From assembly GCA_026003835.1 (NCBI GenBank), contig BPHZ01000004.1, forward strand, positions 1-64,000: DNA of 64,000 nucleotides, written 5' to 3'. Of this stretch, positions 41,535 through 51,204 are shown in pieces. Position numbers and translations under genes: made by a program. This DNA is from Herpetosiphonaceae bacterium. Its GTDB lineage: Bacteria > Chloroflexota > Chloroflexia > Chloroflexales > Herpetosiphonaceae. The notes under the pieces are model-generated. The model was not told the origin of the DNA. It did no database searches and saw only the letters and a list, made by a program, of their open reading frames with translations. Numbering within the stretch: position 1 is the first letter of the stretch; every line of letters starts with the position of its first letter.

Positions 41535-43109
41535 CTACCGGGCTGCGATACGTGTTGCTACATTCTCCAGCACGCCGAGGATCAGCGACGGATAAATGCC
41601 CAGCACAACGACGAGCAGTGTTGAGACGGAGAGAGCCAGCTTCGACCAGCGCGGGATCTCAAGTGATGTCTCAGTGGGCCGCGGCTCGATATACATTGCC
41701 TTGAGCAGGCGCAGGTAGTAGTAGAGGCTGACGATGGTCATGAGCACGCCGGCGACGACAAGCCAGTAGGCGCCCTGCTCCCAGGCGGCCATAAAGATAT
41801 AGAATTTGGCGAAGAATCCCGACAGCGGCGGCACACCTGCCAGCGAGAGGACCATCACCGTCATCAGCATCGCCAGCAGCGGCGAGCGCCAGCCCAACCC
41901 ATTGAGATCGCTGATTTCGTCACCGCCCACATGCGCGGCGATGATAGCCAGCGCGCCAAAGGCGCCGAGGTTCGTCAGCGTATAGACCACCAGATAGTAG
42001 AGCATCGCTGGCGTGCTAAGCGTTGAAACGCCGAGCATACCAAGCAGCAGGAAACCGGCATGGGCAATCGACGAATAGGCCAGCAGGCGCTTAGCGTTGG
42101 TCTGCGGCAGCGCTCCCAAATTGCCGAAGATGATCGTAAAGAAGGCGATGATTGCCAGGATGCTGGCCCAACCGCCGAAGCCGGCGGCCAGCCGCGCGGT
42201 GCCTGCCAGCGGAGCGAAGCCGGTGCTCAGGACACGCAGCAGCACCAGGAAGCCGGCCATCTTCGAGGCGGTTGAGATAAACGCGGTGATCGTCGTTGGA
42301 GCGCCCTGGTAGACATCCGGCGCCCAGGCGTGGAAGGGAAAGACGGCAACCTTGTAGCCCATTCCCGCGATCACAAAAATCATGGCGATGATCAGCAGCG
42401 GGCTGCCCTGCCTCATACCTGCGGCAATATCATCCAGGCTGGTCGAGCCGGTCATGCCGAAGGCCAGGCTCATCCCATACAGCAGGATCGCCGACGAAAG
42501 CGCCCCGAACAAAAAGTACTTCATCCCGGCTTCAGTCGAGCGCCGGTCGTTGATAAAGTAGCCCGAAAGGATGTAGAGCGGAATGCTGGTAAGCTCAATA
42601 GCCAGGTAAATCAGGATCAGATCCCCGGAGGCGGCCATAAAGGACATACCGACCGTTGAGAAGAGCAGCAGCGAGTAAAACTCGCCCGGACTCCTGGAGG
42701 GCCGGTAGTTGATCGTGAGCATCACCGTGATGATGGCTGCGCCGATAAAGGTCAGCCGCGCCAGGTGGGTGAGCGGATCGACAATAAACGCATTGCCCAG
42801 GACAGTTCCCTCGGCCCCGCCTGCGCGCAGATTGATCAGGGCGCCAATCACAGCACGCGTGAGGGGATTGGCATCCTCAGGCACTCGTTCAGGGAGATTG
42901 ATCAAGTAGCCGCCCTGAATAAAAACAAGCGCGAAGATCACCGCCAGGCCCATCAGGGCCATGGTCGCGGCCTCGTAGCTGCGCTCCCGCAGCCCTTCGG
43001 GGCCGCTACGCCAGCGGGTGAAGACATCCAGCAGCAGGATAGTCGAGCCCCACAGCGTCAGCAAAATCTCAGGCATCAGGCGCGGAACATCAGCGAGCTC
43101 GAAGGTCAA
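41535..43109 (-). CDS. nuoN: NADH-quinone oxidoreductase subunit N
   Basis: The 524-residue product is one of the three antiporter-like proton-pumping subunits of complex I. It has about 14 membrane segments and the family motif region GDLILIYLAIELTSIPLYIL, then AGMKYFLFGALSSAILLYGM. MGYKVAVFPFHAWAPDVYQG carries the conserved lysine and the His/Trp-Pro motif of the proton path, and LLAYSSIAHAGFLLLG the central lysine/serine helix. It ends the operon, followed by a rho-independent terminator. Length is usual for the family. Confidence 0.95.
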   Translation of the reverse strand: MTFELADVPRLMPEILLTLWGSTILLLDVFTRWRSGPEGLRERSYEAATMALMGLAVIFALVFIQGGYLINLPERVPEDANPLTRAVIGALINLRAGGAEGTVLGNAFIVDPLTHLARLTFIGAAIITVMLTINYRPSRSPGEFYSLLLFSTVGMSFMAASGDLILIYLAIELTSIPLYILSGYFINDRRSTEAGMKYFLFGALSSAILLYGMSLAFGMTGSTSLDDIAAGMRQGSPLLIIAMIFVIAGMGYKVAVFPFHAWAPDVYQGAPTTITAFISTASKMAGFLVLLRVLSTGFAPLAGTARLAAGFGGWASILAIIAFFTIIFGNLGALPQTNAKRLLAYSSIAHAGFLLLGMLGVSTLSTPAMLYYLVVYTLTNLGAFGALAIIAAHVGGDEISDLNGLGWRSPLLAMLMTVMVLSLAGVPPLSGFFAKFYIFMAAWEQGAYWLVVAGVLMTIVSLYYYLRLLKAMYIEPRPTETSLEIPRWSKLALSVSTLLVVVLGIYPSLILGVLENVATRIAAR

Positions 43110-43160
43110 GGCGTACCTCCTCGATGATCGTGTATCGATCGATCGTCTGTGTGCAATCCC

Positions 43161-44705
43161 TTATCTCAAAGCAAGCCCTTGCGCGGCCTGCTGCAGACGC
43201 GCCACAATCTCTGTTACGCCGTCGGCAGCCATATCGGTCATAATCGTCGGGTAGACGCCGACCAGGATGAGGATCGCGGCCAGCATAGCGCCTGCAAACT
43301 TTTCGCGTCCCGTCAGCGGCGGCAGATCAAGAAAATGCGGATCCTTCACTTCGCCAAAGAAGACCAGGTAAGTGACGCGTAGAACATATGCTGCCGTAAT
43401 CGGGATCGACAGCGCGGCGATAATGGCGATCAGCGGGTAGCGTTCCCAGACACCGATGAAGATATTGAATTCAGCGATGAAGCCGGCAAAGCCGGGCATA
43501 CCCATCGAGGAGAGGCCGCCGATCACAAACAACACTGCGGCGAAGGGCATGACCTTTGCCAGCCCACCCAACTCAGGGAACTGGCGCGTATGGGTGCGAT
43601 CGTAGACCATCCGGCCAACGACTGCAAAGAAGAGCCCGGTCATAATGCCGTGGGCAAACATCTGCAGCACCGCGCCGCTCAATCCAATCGTGTTCATCGT
43701 CGCCAGGGCCATCACCACCAGGCCCATATGGCTCACCGACGAGTAGCCGATGACAAACTTGAAGTCGCGCTGCACCATGGCGATCGTCGCGCCATAGACC
43801 ACGTTGGCGACGGTTATGATGGCGATCCAGGGCAGCCAGAGCTGAGCGCCCTCGGGCATCAGCCACATCGCCGCCCGCAGAGCGCCGTATGAGCCAAGCT
43901 TCATCAGCACGCCGGCGTGGAGCATCGAAACCGCCGTCGGCGCCGCTACGTGGCCGGTCGGCGACCAGGTATGAAACGGGAACATACCGGCCAGCACCGC
44001 GAAGCCAAGGAACATCGGCAGGAAGAAGAGCGCCTGGAACTCACGGGTAAAGCGGCCGAAGAGCGCCAGCTCCACCATGTCGAATGTGCGCATGCCTGAG
44101 CCGAAATAGACCGCCACCATTGCGATGATCACCGCAGCCGACCCTGCCATCAGGTACAGGGTCAGCTTCATGGCGCCGTACTCCTTGCGCGTCGAGCCCC
44201 ACACGCCGATGAGCAGGTACATCGGCAGCACTGCCAGCTCGTAGAAGACGAAGAAGAGGAAGAGATCGAGGGCCATAAAGACGCCGTAAACGCCCGTGAC
44301 CAGTAGCAGCAGCAGAACGAAATATTCCTTCGTGCGCTCTTCGATGTTCCAGGAGATCAGCGAGCCGGTGAAGATAATAAAGCCGGTCAAAATCAGCATC
44401 GGCAGGTTGATGCCGTCAGCGCCGACCAGGTACGAGATGCCGAGCTGAGGCATCCAGGGCAGCCGTTCAACAAACTGCAGCCCCAGGCCGCGATAGCCGG
44501 GATCGTTGAGATTGTAGGAAAAATAGAGCAGCAGCGTGATCAGCAGCGACAGGCCGGAGGCGATCGTAGCGACCCAGCGCATCGCCTCCTTCTTCTGCCG
44601 GGGCAGAACCATGATCACCAGCGCCGCCGCCAGAGTAATCAGCCAGGTCAGGCTGAGCCATGGCACGCCATCCGGCAGATTACGAGCGAGAGCTTCAATG
44701 TACAT
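43161..44705 (-). CDS. nuoM: NADH-quinone oxidoreductase subunit M, copy 2
   Basis: The 514-residue product is an antiporter-like subunit with LFLFFVFYELAVLPMYLLIG (the conserved membrane glutamate), GMFPFHTWSPTGHVAAPT and FVIGYSSVSHMGLVVMALAT. It is the second of two nuoM-type genes in this operon. It lies 51 bases upstream of nuoN. In complex I, NuoM forms the middle proton channel; the presence of two M-type subunits implies an enlarged membrane arm or alternative assemblies, as seen in other Chloroflexota. Confidence 0.93.
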   Translation of the reverse strand: MYIEALARNLPDGVPWLSLTWLITLAAALVIMVLPRQKKEAMRWVATIASGLSLLITLLLYFSYNLNDPGYRGLGLQFVERLPWMPQLGISYLVGADGINLPMLILTGFIIFTGSLISWNIEERTKEYFVLLLLLVTGVYGVFMALDLFLFFVFYELAVLPMYLLIGVWGSTRKEYGAMKLTLYLMAGSAAVIIAMVAVYFGSGMRTFDMVELALFGRFTREFQALFFLPMFLGFAVLAGMFPFHTWSPTGHVAAPTAVSMLHAGVLMKLGSYGALRAAMWLMPEGAQLWLPWIAIITVANVVYGATIAMVQRDFKFVIGYSSVSHMGLVVMALATMNTIGLSGAVLQMFAHGIMTGLFFAVVGRMVYDRTHTRQFPELGGLAKVMPFAAVLFVIGGLSSMGMPGFAGFIAEFNIFIGVWERYPLIAIIAALSIPITAAYVLRVTYLVFFGEVKDPHFLDLPPLTGREKFAGAMLAAILILVGVYPTIMTDMAADGVTEIVARLQQAAQGLALR

Positions 44706-44723
44706 TCGAAGTGCTCCTCAACT

Positions 44724-44783
44724 CCAGTTTTAGGTTTCAGCCTCAAGCTGAGCTGCACATGACAGTTTGAAACGTGAAACTCG
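44724..44783. repeat. dispersed intergenic repeat of the GTTTCAGGTTTCA type
   Basis: The nuoM-nuoM gap holds AGTTTTAGGTTTCA followed by AGTTTGAAACGTGAAACT, an imperfect inverted repeat. Similar sequences lie at 48774-48835, 49183-49250 and 56673-56705, all in intergenic gaps on this side of the window. Function unknown; it may be a degenerate mobile or RNA-structure element. Confidence 0.45.
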
Positions 44784-44789
44784 CATGCA

Positions 44790-46448
44790 TCAGCGCGCGA
44801 AGATACTCACCAGCGCCAGCGAGGTCTGGTTGGCTAGGTCGAGCAGCAGCGCCGGATAGACGCCAAAGACCAGCAGCAACAGCAGCAGCGGCAGCGCCGT
44901 GAAAAGCTCGAAACGGCTTAGGTCGCTCAGGCCAAGCCAGCGCGTGTTGACCGGCCCATAGAAGATGCGCTGGAACATCAGCAGTAGCAAGAGCGCTGAG
45001 GCGATCAGGCCGATCACGGCGATAACAGCGATCAACGGTAGGGTAGCCCAGGCGCCCAGGAAGATGAAGAACTCCCCTACAAAATCGGCTAGGCCGGGCA
45101 GCCCCAGATTGGCGAACATCGCCACGCCCATGGCTCCGGCGAAGAGCGGCATCGGCATGCGCAGGCCGCCAAAATGGCGCAGGTCGTAGGTACCGGTGCG
45201 AGCATAGAGCGCCCCGGCGAAGTAGAACAGCGCCGCCGTCGAAAGACCGTGACCAATCATCATCATCTGCACGCCGTTAATCGCGCCGGCGCGCGCGTCA
45301 ACGCCGAGCGGCGTCGATCCGGCGGCCGCAGCAGCGGCAATGCCAATCGCGACCAGGCCCATGTGGTTGATCGAGGTATAACCGATCAGCCGTTTCAGAT
45401 CCCACTGCGCCAGGCCAGCATAGGCGCCGAGCAGCACACCGGCAAGGCCAAGGATCGCGATCGCCGGGGCGGCCTCCTGGGCGGCATCGGGGAGCAGCGG
45501 CAGCGCCAGCCGCAGCATCCCATAGGCGCCCATCTTCGACATCACACCGGCCAGGAGCATCGAGCCCGCCGTAGGCGCCTGCGAGTAGGCGTCAGGCAGC
45601 CAGGTATGGAACGGCCAGACCGCTAGCTTGACCGCGAAGGCAATAAAGATAGCCCAGAAGACAATGCCCGCGTAGAAGTCCGGGTTCGTGCCCAACCATC
45701 CCGTGATGCCCAGCCTCTCGACATAGTTGAAGATCAGGCCCTTAAGGTCCAGGCCATTGATCGTCTCGATCCCGGCGCCAAGCCGCGCGAGCCTCACCAG
45801 ATCGAATGTACCGGTCGCCAGGTAGAGAAATTGGAAGATCAGCAGCATGCCGAGGGAGCCGGCCATCGTGTAGACAAAGAACTTAAAGGCGGCATAGCTT
45901 CGGTTTGGCCCGCCCCAGTTGTTGATAATAAAGAACATCGGCACCAGGCTGAACTCCCAGAAGAGGAAGAACAGCAGGAAGTTCAGCGCAGTAAAGTACC
46001 CCAGCATCGCCGTCTGCACCAGCATCAGCAGCGCGAAGTAGGTCTTGATATTCGTAGTGATGCCGAAGGAGGCCAGCACGGCAATCGGCCCAAGAACCGC
46101 TGTCAGAATGACGAGCGGCAGGTTGAGTCCATCGATGCCGACGAAGTAGTCGGCCCTGATCGGCGCGCGGATCCAATCGACCTTATCGACGAGCTGGATA
46201 ACCGCGACATTGGGATTGGAGGGCGCCGTGGCATTGGGGTCGTAGAGCCCGCCCCACCAGAGGTAGAGCACAAGCCCAAGGGGCACCAGGCTCCAGAGGA
46301 AGACGCCCCATTTGATGGCCCGCCCACCGTCGCGCTCGGGCAGCAGCAGCGCCAGCAGCATGCCCACCAACGGCGAGAGCGCGATGAGCGAAGTAATGCC
46401 CCATTCACTGAGCCTGAGATAGTCGATCATCAACAAACTCTCCTGCAA
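44790..46448 (-). CDS. nuoM: NADH-quinone oxidoreductase subunit M, copy 1
   Basis: The 552-residue product is a second antiporter-like subunit of complex I, with NFLLFFLFWEFSLVPMFFII, LAVWPFHTWLPDAYSQAPTA, then GSMLLAGVMSKMGAYGML, and LIGYTSINHMGLVAIG, all typical of NuoM. It differs from the copy encoded downstream (43161-44705) in length and loops and is probably an ancient duplicate rather than a recent one. It lies 120 bases after nuoL. Confidence 0.93.
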   Translation of the reverse strand: MQESLLMIDYLRLSEWGITSLIALSPLVGMLLALLLPERDGGRAIKWGVFLWSLVPLGLVLYLWWGGLYDPNATAPSNPNVAVIQLVDKVDWIRAPIRADYFVGIDGLNLPLVILTAVLGPIAVLASFGITTNIKTYFALLMLVQTAMLGYFTALNFLLFFLFWEFSLVPMFFIINNWGGPNRSYAAFKFFVYTMAGSLGMLLIFQFLYLATGTFDLVRLARLGAGIETINGLDLKGLIFNYVERLGITGWLGTNPDFYAGIVFWAIFIAFAVKLAVWPFHTWLPDAYSQAPTAGSMLLAGVMSKMGAYGMLRLALPLLPDAAQEAAPAIAILGLAGVLLGAYAGLAQWDLKRLIGYTSINHMGLVAIGIAAAAAAGSTPLGVDARAGAINGVQMMMIGHGLSTAALFYFAGALYARTGTYDLRHFGGLRMPMPLFAGAMGVAMFANLGLPGLADFVGEFFIFLGAWATLPLIAVIAVIGLIASALLLLLMFQRIFYGPVNTRWLGLSDLSRFELFTALPLLLLLLVFGVYPALLLDLANQTSLALVSIFAR

Positions 46449-46568
46449 TGCGCAGATGTTCCTGCCTGGTGCAAAAACACGCTTCTTCTTGGCAGATGGT
46501 CTGTGCCATAACCCTTCAGGACGAGAAAGAGACGGGATGCACTCCCGCTGCCCCGGCCTGACGGCGCA

Positions 46569-48758
46569 CTAAAGCGCATAGACGTACACAATAGCCAGGA
46601 TGATCGCCCCCGCAAAGATGAAGGCGACGTAATCCTGCACCTTGCCCGACTGAGCATTACGCACGCCGTCGCCAACTGCGATGGTGCTCTCTGAAAGGGC
46701 ATCAGCGCCACTGTTCAGCGTGATATCATCGATCAGAAAGTTGATACGGCCGACGAAGAAGGTTCCCAGCCCGGTCAGGTTGACAAAGCGGTCGATAATG
46801 CGCTCGTCGATCCAGCGCGCGGCGGCGCCCAAGGCATAGTTGAAGCGGATCACCGTCAGCTGGTACAGTTCGTCGAAGCCAAACTTGCGCTCCATCGCTC
46901 TGTAAAGCGGCCCCAGGGGCGCCGCCAACGGATCGCGATCCTGCGCAGTCTTGTAGGACGGCCGGTAGATCAGCCAGGCCAGGCCAATGCCCGCCGCCGC
47001 CACAAGCGTGGCGATGCCTGCGACCATCAGATTAGGTTCAACCGCTTCGACGCCGGTGAAATGTGCGAGCCAATGAATGCCAAAGAACAGTCCAGCGTTG
47101 GCAAAACCGCTGAGAGCGGCGAAGATCGCCAGCACCACCAGCGGGAAGGTCATCACCGGCGGCGATTCATGTGGATTGCCATGGCCACCGTGGACAGCCT
47201 CGGCATGGGCCTCGTAGGCCAGCGGCTCGTGGACCTTGGCGCCCTCATCCTCACTGTGCTCGACCGGTGGCGTCGCCGCCAGCGGCTGATGGCCGCGGAA
47301 GTTGCCAAAGAACACCACAACAATCTGGCGGGTCATATAGAACGCCGTCAGGAACGAAGCGATAGTCAGGGCGATCCAGACAACCGTCGCATGGTTCCAG
47401 GCGTCAAGCAGGATCTCATCCTTGGACCAGAAGCCCGCGAAGGGGAAGATGCCCGCCAGCGCCAGATAGCCGACCAGATAGGTCCAGAACGTCGTCGGCA
47501 TATAGCGTTTGAGGCCGCCCATATTACGGATATCCTGAGCCTTGGCGGGATCGTGGCCGACGGCGGCCTCCATGCCGTGGATGACCGAGCCGGAGCCAAG
47601 GAAGAGCAACGCCTTGAAGAAGGCGTGAGTCAGCAGGTGGAACAGCGCCGCCAGCCAGGCCCCGATGCCCAGCGCGGCAACCATAAAGCCAAGCTGAGAG
47701 AGCGTCGAGTAGGCCAGGATGCGCTTGATATCGTACTGTGCTACGGCGATCAGCGCCGCAAAGAGGGCGGTAAAGGTGCCGACGAAGGCCACAAACGGCA
47801 GCACTCCGCTCACCTGGAAGATGGGATAGGTGCGAGCCACCAGGAACACACCGGCAGCGACCATGGTTGCGGCGTGGATCAGCGCCGAAACCGGCGTGGG
47901 ACCCTCCATCGCGTCGGGGAGCCAGACGTGCAGCGGGAACTGCGCCGACTTGCCGATGGTGCCCATAAAGAGCAGCACGGCGATGATCGCGGCAACTGAG
48001 AAGCCCAGGACGCCGGGCTCCATCCTGATGCGCTCAAGGAAGGCTGGGTTGAAGATCTGGCCCTCGCCCGTACCAAACTGGAGCGAGCCGGCCTGGTTAT
48101 AGAGTAGGACAATGCCAAGGAGCATGCCTACATCGCCGATGCGTGTGGTGATAAAGGCTTTCTTCGCCGCCTCATATGCGGACTGGCGGAAGTACCAGAA
48201 CCCGATCAGCAGATACGAGCAGAGGCCCATAATCTCCCAGGCGATGAAGAAAAGCAACAGATGATCGGCCATCACCATCGTCAGCATAGCGGCGGTGAAA
48301 AGCGCAATAAACGAGAAGAAGCGCGACTGACGCTGGTGATGCCGTGGATACTCGTCGTGGGCCATATAGCCCAGCGAAAAGATATGGATGCAGAGCGAGG
48401 CCAGCGTCACCATCGCCAGCATCAGGGCGACAGGCGCGTCCAGCCTGTAACCCATCTCAAGGATGCCTGTGCCGACCGGCGCCCAGCGGAAGCTCCTGGT
48501 AAAGGCTCCGCCGAAATCGAGGATCCCCTCCCCCGCGCCGGGGCCGTCTCCCCCGGCGGCCACATGCGGGCCGAAGCCCTGGCTGGCGCCGGCCACAAGC
48601 ACACCCCAGGCCAACAGCGTCGAAGCGGCGAGCGCCAGGATGGCAACGCCGGCGCTGACCAGCCGATCGCGCCCAATCGGTGGCAGCAGGGTAATCGCCA
48701 CAAAGGCCAGCAGTGGGAAAATTGGGATAAGCCAGGCCCACTCGAAGAAGAAATGCAT
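46569..48758 (-). CDS. nuoL: NADH-quinone oxidoreductase subunit L
   Basis: The 729-residue product is the distal antiporter subunit of complex I. It shows LLLFFIAWEIMGLCSYLLIG, SAQFPLHVWLPDAMEGPTPV, then SALIHAATMVAAGVFLVART, and ILAYSTLSQLGFMVAALG, followed by the long lateral helix region and an extra C-terminal span (FIFAGAIILAIVYVYAL). A hydrophilic His/Glu-rich loop (EHSEDEGAKVHEPLAYEAHA) is inserted near residue 505. Length is at the upper range for NuoL. Confidence 0.95.
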   Translation of the reverse strand: MHFFFEWAWLIPIFPLLAFVAITLLPPIGRDRLVSAGVAILALAASTLLAWGVLVAGASQGFGPHVAAGGDGPGAGEGILDFGGAFTRSFRWAPVGTGILEMGYRLDAPVALMLAMVTLASLCIHIFSLGYMAHDEYPRHHQRQSRFFSFIALFTAAMLTMVMADHLLLFFIAWEIMGLCSYLLIGFWYFRQSAYEAAKKAFITTRIGDVGMLLGIVLLYNQAGSLQFGTGEGQIFNPAFLERIRMEPGVLGFSVAAIIAVLLFMGTIGKSAQFPLHVWLPDAMEGPTPVSALIHAATMVAAGVFLVARTYPIFQVSGVLPFVAFVGTFTALFAALIAVAQYDIKRILAYSTLSQLGFMVAALGIGAWLAALFHLLTHAFFKALLFLGSGSVIHGMEAAVGHDPAKAQDIRNMGGLKRYMPTTFWTYLVGYLALAGIFPFAGFWSKDEILLDAWNHATVVWIALTIASFLTAFYMTRQIVVVFFGNFRGHQPLAATPPVEHSEDEGAKVHEPLAYEAHAEAVHGGHGNPHESPPVMTFPLVVLAIFAALSGFANAGLFFGIHWLAHFTGVEAVEPNLMVAGIATLVAAAGIGLAWLIYRPSYKTAQDRDPLAAPLGPLYRAMERKFGFDELYQLTVIRFNYALGAAARWIDERIIDRFVNLTGLGTFFVGRINFLIDDITLNSGADALSESTIAVGDGVRNAQSGKVQDYVAFIFAGAIILAIVYVYAL

Positions 48759-48848
48759 AGTGTGATCCTCAGTAGTTTCAGGTTCCGGGCTTCAAGGAAA
48801 AGCACAAGTCCGGTTTGAACCTTGAACCGCGAAACGCAGATCTCGAAA

Positions 48849-49166
48849 CTACCCCTTCAGCGTATCAACCTCATCAGCATTAATCGTCAGGCGCGTGCGA
48901 TAAATTGCGATCACCATCGCCAGGCCTACAGCCGCCTCCGCTGCAGCTACGGTGATGACGATCAAAGCAAAGACCAGGCCCGTTGCATCGGCGGGCTGCA
49001 GATAGCGCCAGAATGCCAGCAAGTTAATATTGACTGCATTGAGCATCAGCTCGACGCCCATCAGGATGCCGACAGTGTTACGCCGCGACAGCGCCCCGAA
49101 CAGACCAATCGAGAAAAGCCCCGCCGCAACGATCAGCACCCAGGAGAGAGGCACAGCATTGACCAT
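48849..49166 (-). CDS. nuoK: NADH-quinone oxidoreductase subunit K
   Basis: The 105-residue product has three membrane segments with the conserved membrane glutamates in [18 protein letters not shown] and [18 protein letters not shown], the E-channel residues of complex I. The length is exactly that of the family. It lies 82 bases after nuoJ, with the dispersed repeat in between. Confidence 0.95.
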   Translation of the reverse strand: MVNAVPLSWVLIVAAGLFSIGLFGALSRRNTVGILMGVELMLNAVNINLLAFWRYLQPADATGLVFALIVITVAAAEAAVGLAMVIAIYRTRLTINADEVDTLKG

Positions 49167-49248
49167 GATCGCTCCTTAAACCAGTTTCAGGTTGCACGTT
49201 GAGCTGCAGGATATCCTTGAGACCTGGAACTCGAACGGTGACATGCAA

Positions 49249-49914
49249 CTACGTCCCTTCCCTGCCTGCCGGCGAGAGCGCTGCCTCGATATCCTCATCG
49301 CGCTCGACGGGGATAGAGCGTTTGAGCGCAACCTCCTCAGCCAGCGTCGGCACGCGGCGGCGGCGAGCGCGCTCTTCGTGGGCGATGACAATGGCGCCGA
49401 CCAGCGCCACCAGCAGCAGCACCGAAGCGACCTCGAAGGGCAAGAGATAGTCGCGCATAAAGGCAACGCCGATCTCACAGGAGCCGGCGACGGTCGCCGG
49501 CGGGCACTCTGCTGCCGGAGGCGCCGGTGCTGTCTGGGCCGCCGCCACCTGGGAGTCCCAATTGGCCTGCTCGCTCAGGAGGTTGGGTACCAGCACAGCG
49601 CCGAAGAGCAGGATCGCCACCACCAGCGCGACCCACCAGCGCTCGTAGAGCTGTCGCACGCCCTCGCCTGTCACATGGCGGGTCAGCATAATAGCGAAGA
49701 GGATGAGGATCGAGATGGCTCCAGCGTAGATCAACACCTGCACCACGGCCAGGAACTCCGCCTCCATCAGCAGGTAGAGCGCGGCAGCGCCGAGGAACGA
49801 AGCAGTCAGCCAGAGGGCGGCGTGGATGATATTCTTGACGGTCACGACCATCACGGCCGAGATGAGTATCAGCGCCGCAAGGGCGAAGAAAATCACCATT
49901 ATGAGCGTGTTCAT
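49249..49914 (-). CDS. nuoJ: NADH-quinone oxidoreductase subunit J
   Basis: The 221-residue product has five membrane segments. IHAALWLTASFLGAAALYLL, then EAEFLAVVQVLIYAGAISIL and ILFAIMLTRHVTGEG, covers the conserved third helix with its pi-bulge and glutamate. The C-terminal cytoplasmic tail is long and charged (RRRRVPTLAEEVALKRS). A hydrophilic loop with CPPATVAGSCE is inserted between the fourth and fifth helices. Confidence 0.93.
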   Translation of the reverse strand: MNTLIMVIFFALAALILISAVMVVTVKNIIHAALWLTASFLGAAALYLLMEAEFLAVVQVLIYAGAISILILFAIMLTRHVTGEGVRQLYERWWVALVVAILLFGAVLVPNLLSEQANWDSQVAAAQTAPAPPAAECPPATVAGSCEIGVAFMRDYLLPFEVASVLLLVALVGAIVIAHEERARRRRVPTLAEEVALKRSIPVERDEDIEAALSPAGREGT

Positions 49915-49982
49915 TGCGCTCCTTCATCCATTCGCAGGCACATTCTATTGATGTATGCCGCAGATCCCATCAATCGTTCGTC

Positions 49983-51204
49983 CTACCCGGCTACACCCAG
50001 CGCTGGCTCCTCGGCCAGGTACTCCTCGTTTGGCGCGCTACGCTGGTTGATCAGGTAGACAAGCAGGAACGCACCGCCATTGATGATCAGCGTCACACCG
50101 AAGGCAATCGCCAGACGGGTTGTGCTGTCCAAGCCTTCCAAGAAGCTCAGCCCCTGGGCCGTGCCCCAGCGTGTAATGGCGATCCAGATCCCGGCCGTAA
50201 AGATGTTCACCAGCGCCAGGGGCAGCAGGAACTTCCAGGCGAAGCCCATGAGCTGATCGACGCGTAGGCGTGGCACCACGCCGCGGATCCAGACCATCAC
50301 AAAGAAGAGGAACATCGATTTGCCCAGGAAATAGACCAGCGAGAGGAGATCGCTCAAGATGCCGCCGTTTGGCGAGACGCCGGGGCCATAGCCGCCACCC
50401 AGGAAAACGATCGTCGTCACAAAGGCGATCAGCAGATTAGTCAGGTAGTTGGCAAGATAGAAGACGGCAAACTTCATCCCGCCATACTCAGTCAGGTGAC
50501 CAGCGACGATCTCCGAGTCGGCCTCGGGGATATCGAACGGCGAGCGCTCGCCCTCGGCCAGGCTGGCGATGAAGAAGAGCATCATCGCGAGAAAGCCGAC
50601 CGGGGTAAAGGCGTGCCAGGCCATGCCATACCAGCCGCTCTGGTGATCGACGATATCCTTCAGCGACATCGAGCCGACCCACATCACAATCGCGACCAGC
50701 GACATCACCTGCGGGATCTCGTAGCTAATGAGCTGGGCGACACCACGCATGCCGCCCAGGAGTGAGAATTTATTATTCGAACCCCAGCCCGCCATCAGGA
50801 AGCCCAGGACGTGGACCGACGATACGGCGACGATAAACAGCACGCCAACGTTCAGATCGATTGGGAAGAGGTTGCCCCAGGGCACAACGGCGAAGGCCAG
50901 CATCGTAGCGCCGGCGGCTACCACCGGGGCCAGAAAGTGAACGGCGCGATCGGCGCCCTCTGGGACGATATCTTCCTTCGTAAAGAGCTTAACACCATCG
51001 GCGATAGGCTGGAGCAGCCCGAAGGGGCCTGCTCGATTGGGACCCGCGGCGGTCCTGCATATAGGCAATCGCTCGCCGCTCGATCCAGGTCAGCAGCATC
51101 ATCATCACGGGCGCGACGATCAAGATCAGTGTGACCTTGATCACGCTGGCTATCAGCACGGCGAGCCAGCCGATCCCAATCAAATTCTGAAGGAACTCGG
51201 TCAT
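49983..51204 (-). CDS. nuoH: NADH-quinone oxidoreductase subunit H, with an apparent frameshift
   Basis: NuoH closes the quinone chamber of complex I. The N-terminal part, from ATG 51204 (the base next to the nuoI stop codon), reads through the first span to TWIERRAIAYMQDRRG. At 51040-51046 a one-base extra G in GGGTCCC shifts the frame; the matching continuation GPNRAGPFGLLQPIADGVKL is in the other frame and runs to the stop at 49983. Conserved segments include FDIPEADSEIVAGHLTEYGG and RGVVPRLRVDQLMGFAWKFL. Since the rest of the operon is intact and NuoH is needed for the complex, a sequencing or assembly error is the likelier explanation. Confidence 0.85.

Noticed and set aside
47061..47999. 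312-codon plus-strand ORF inside nuoL
   Set aside because: Very rich in Glu/Arg/Gly/His, as expected for the reverse complement of a membrane protein; no homology.
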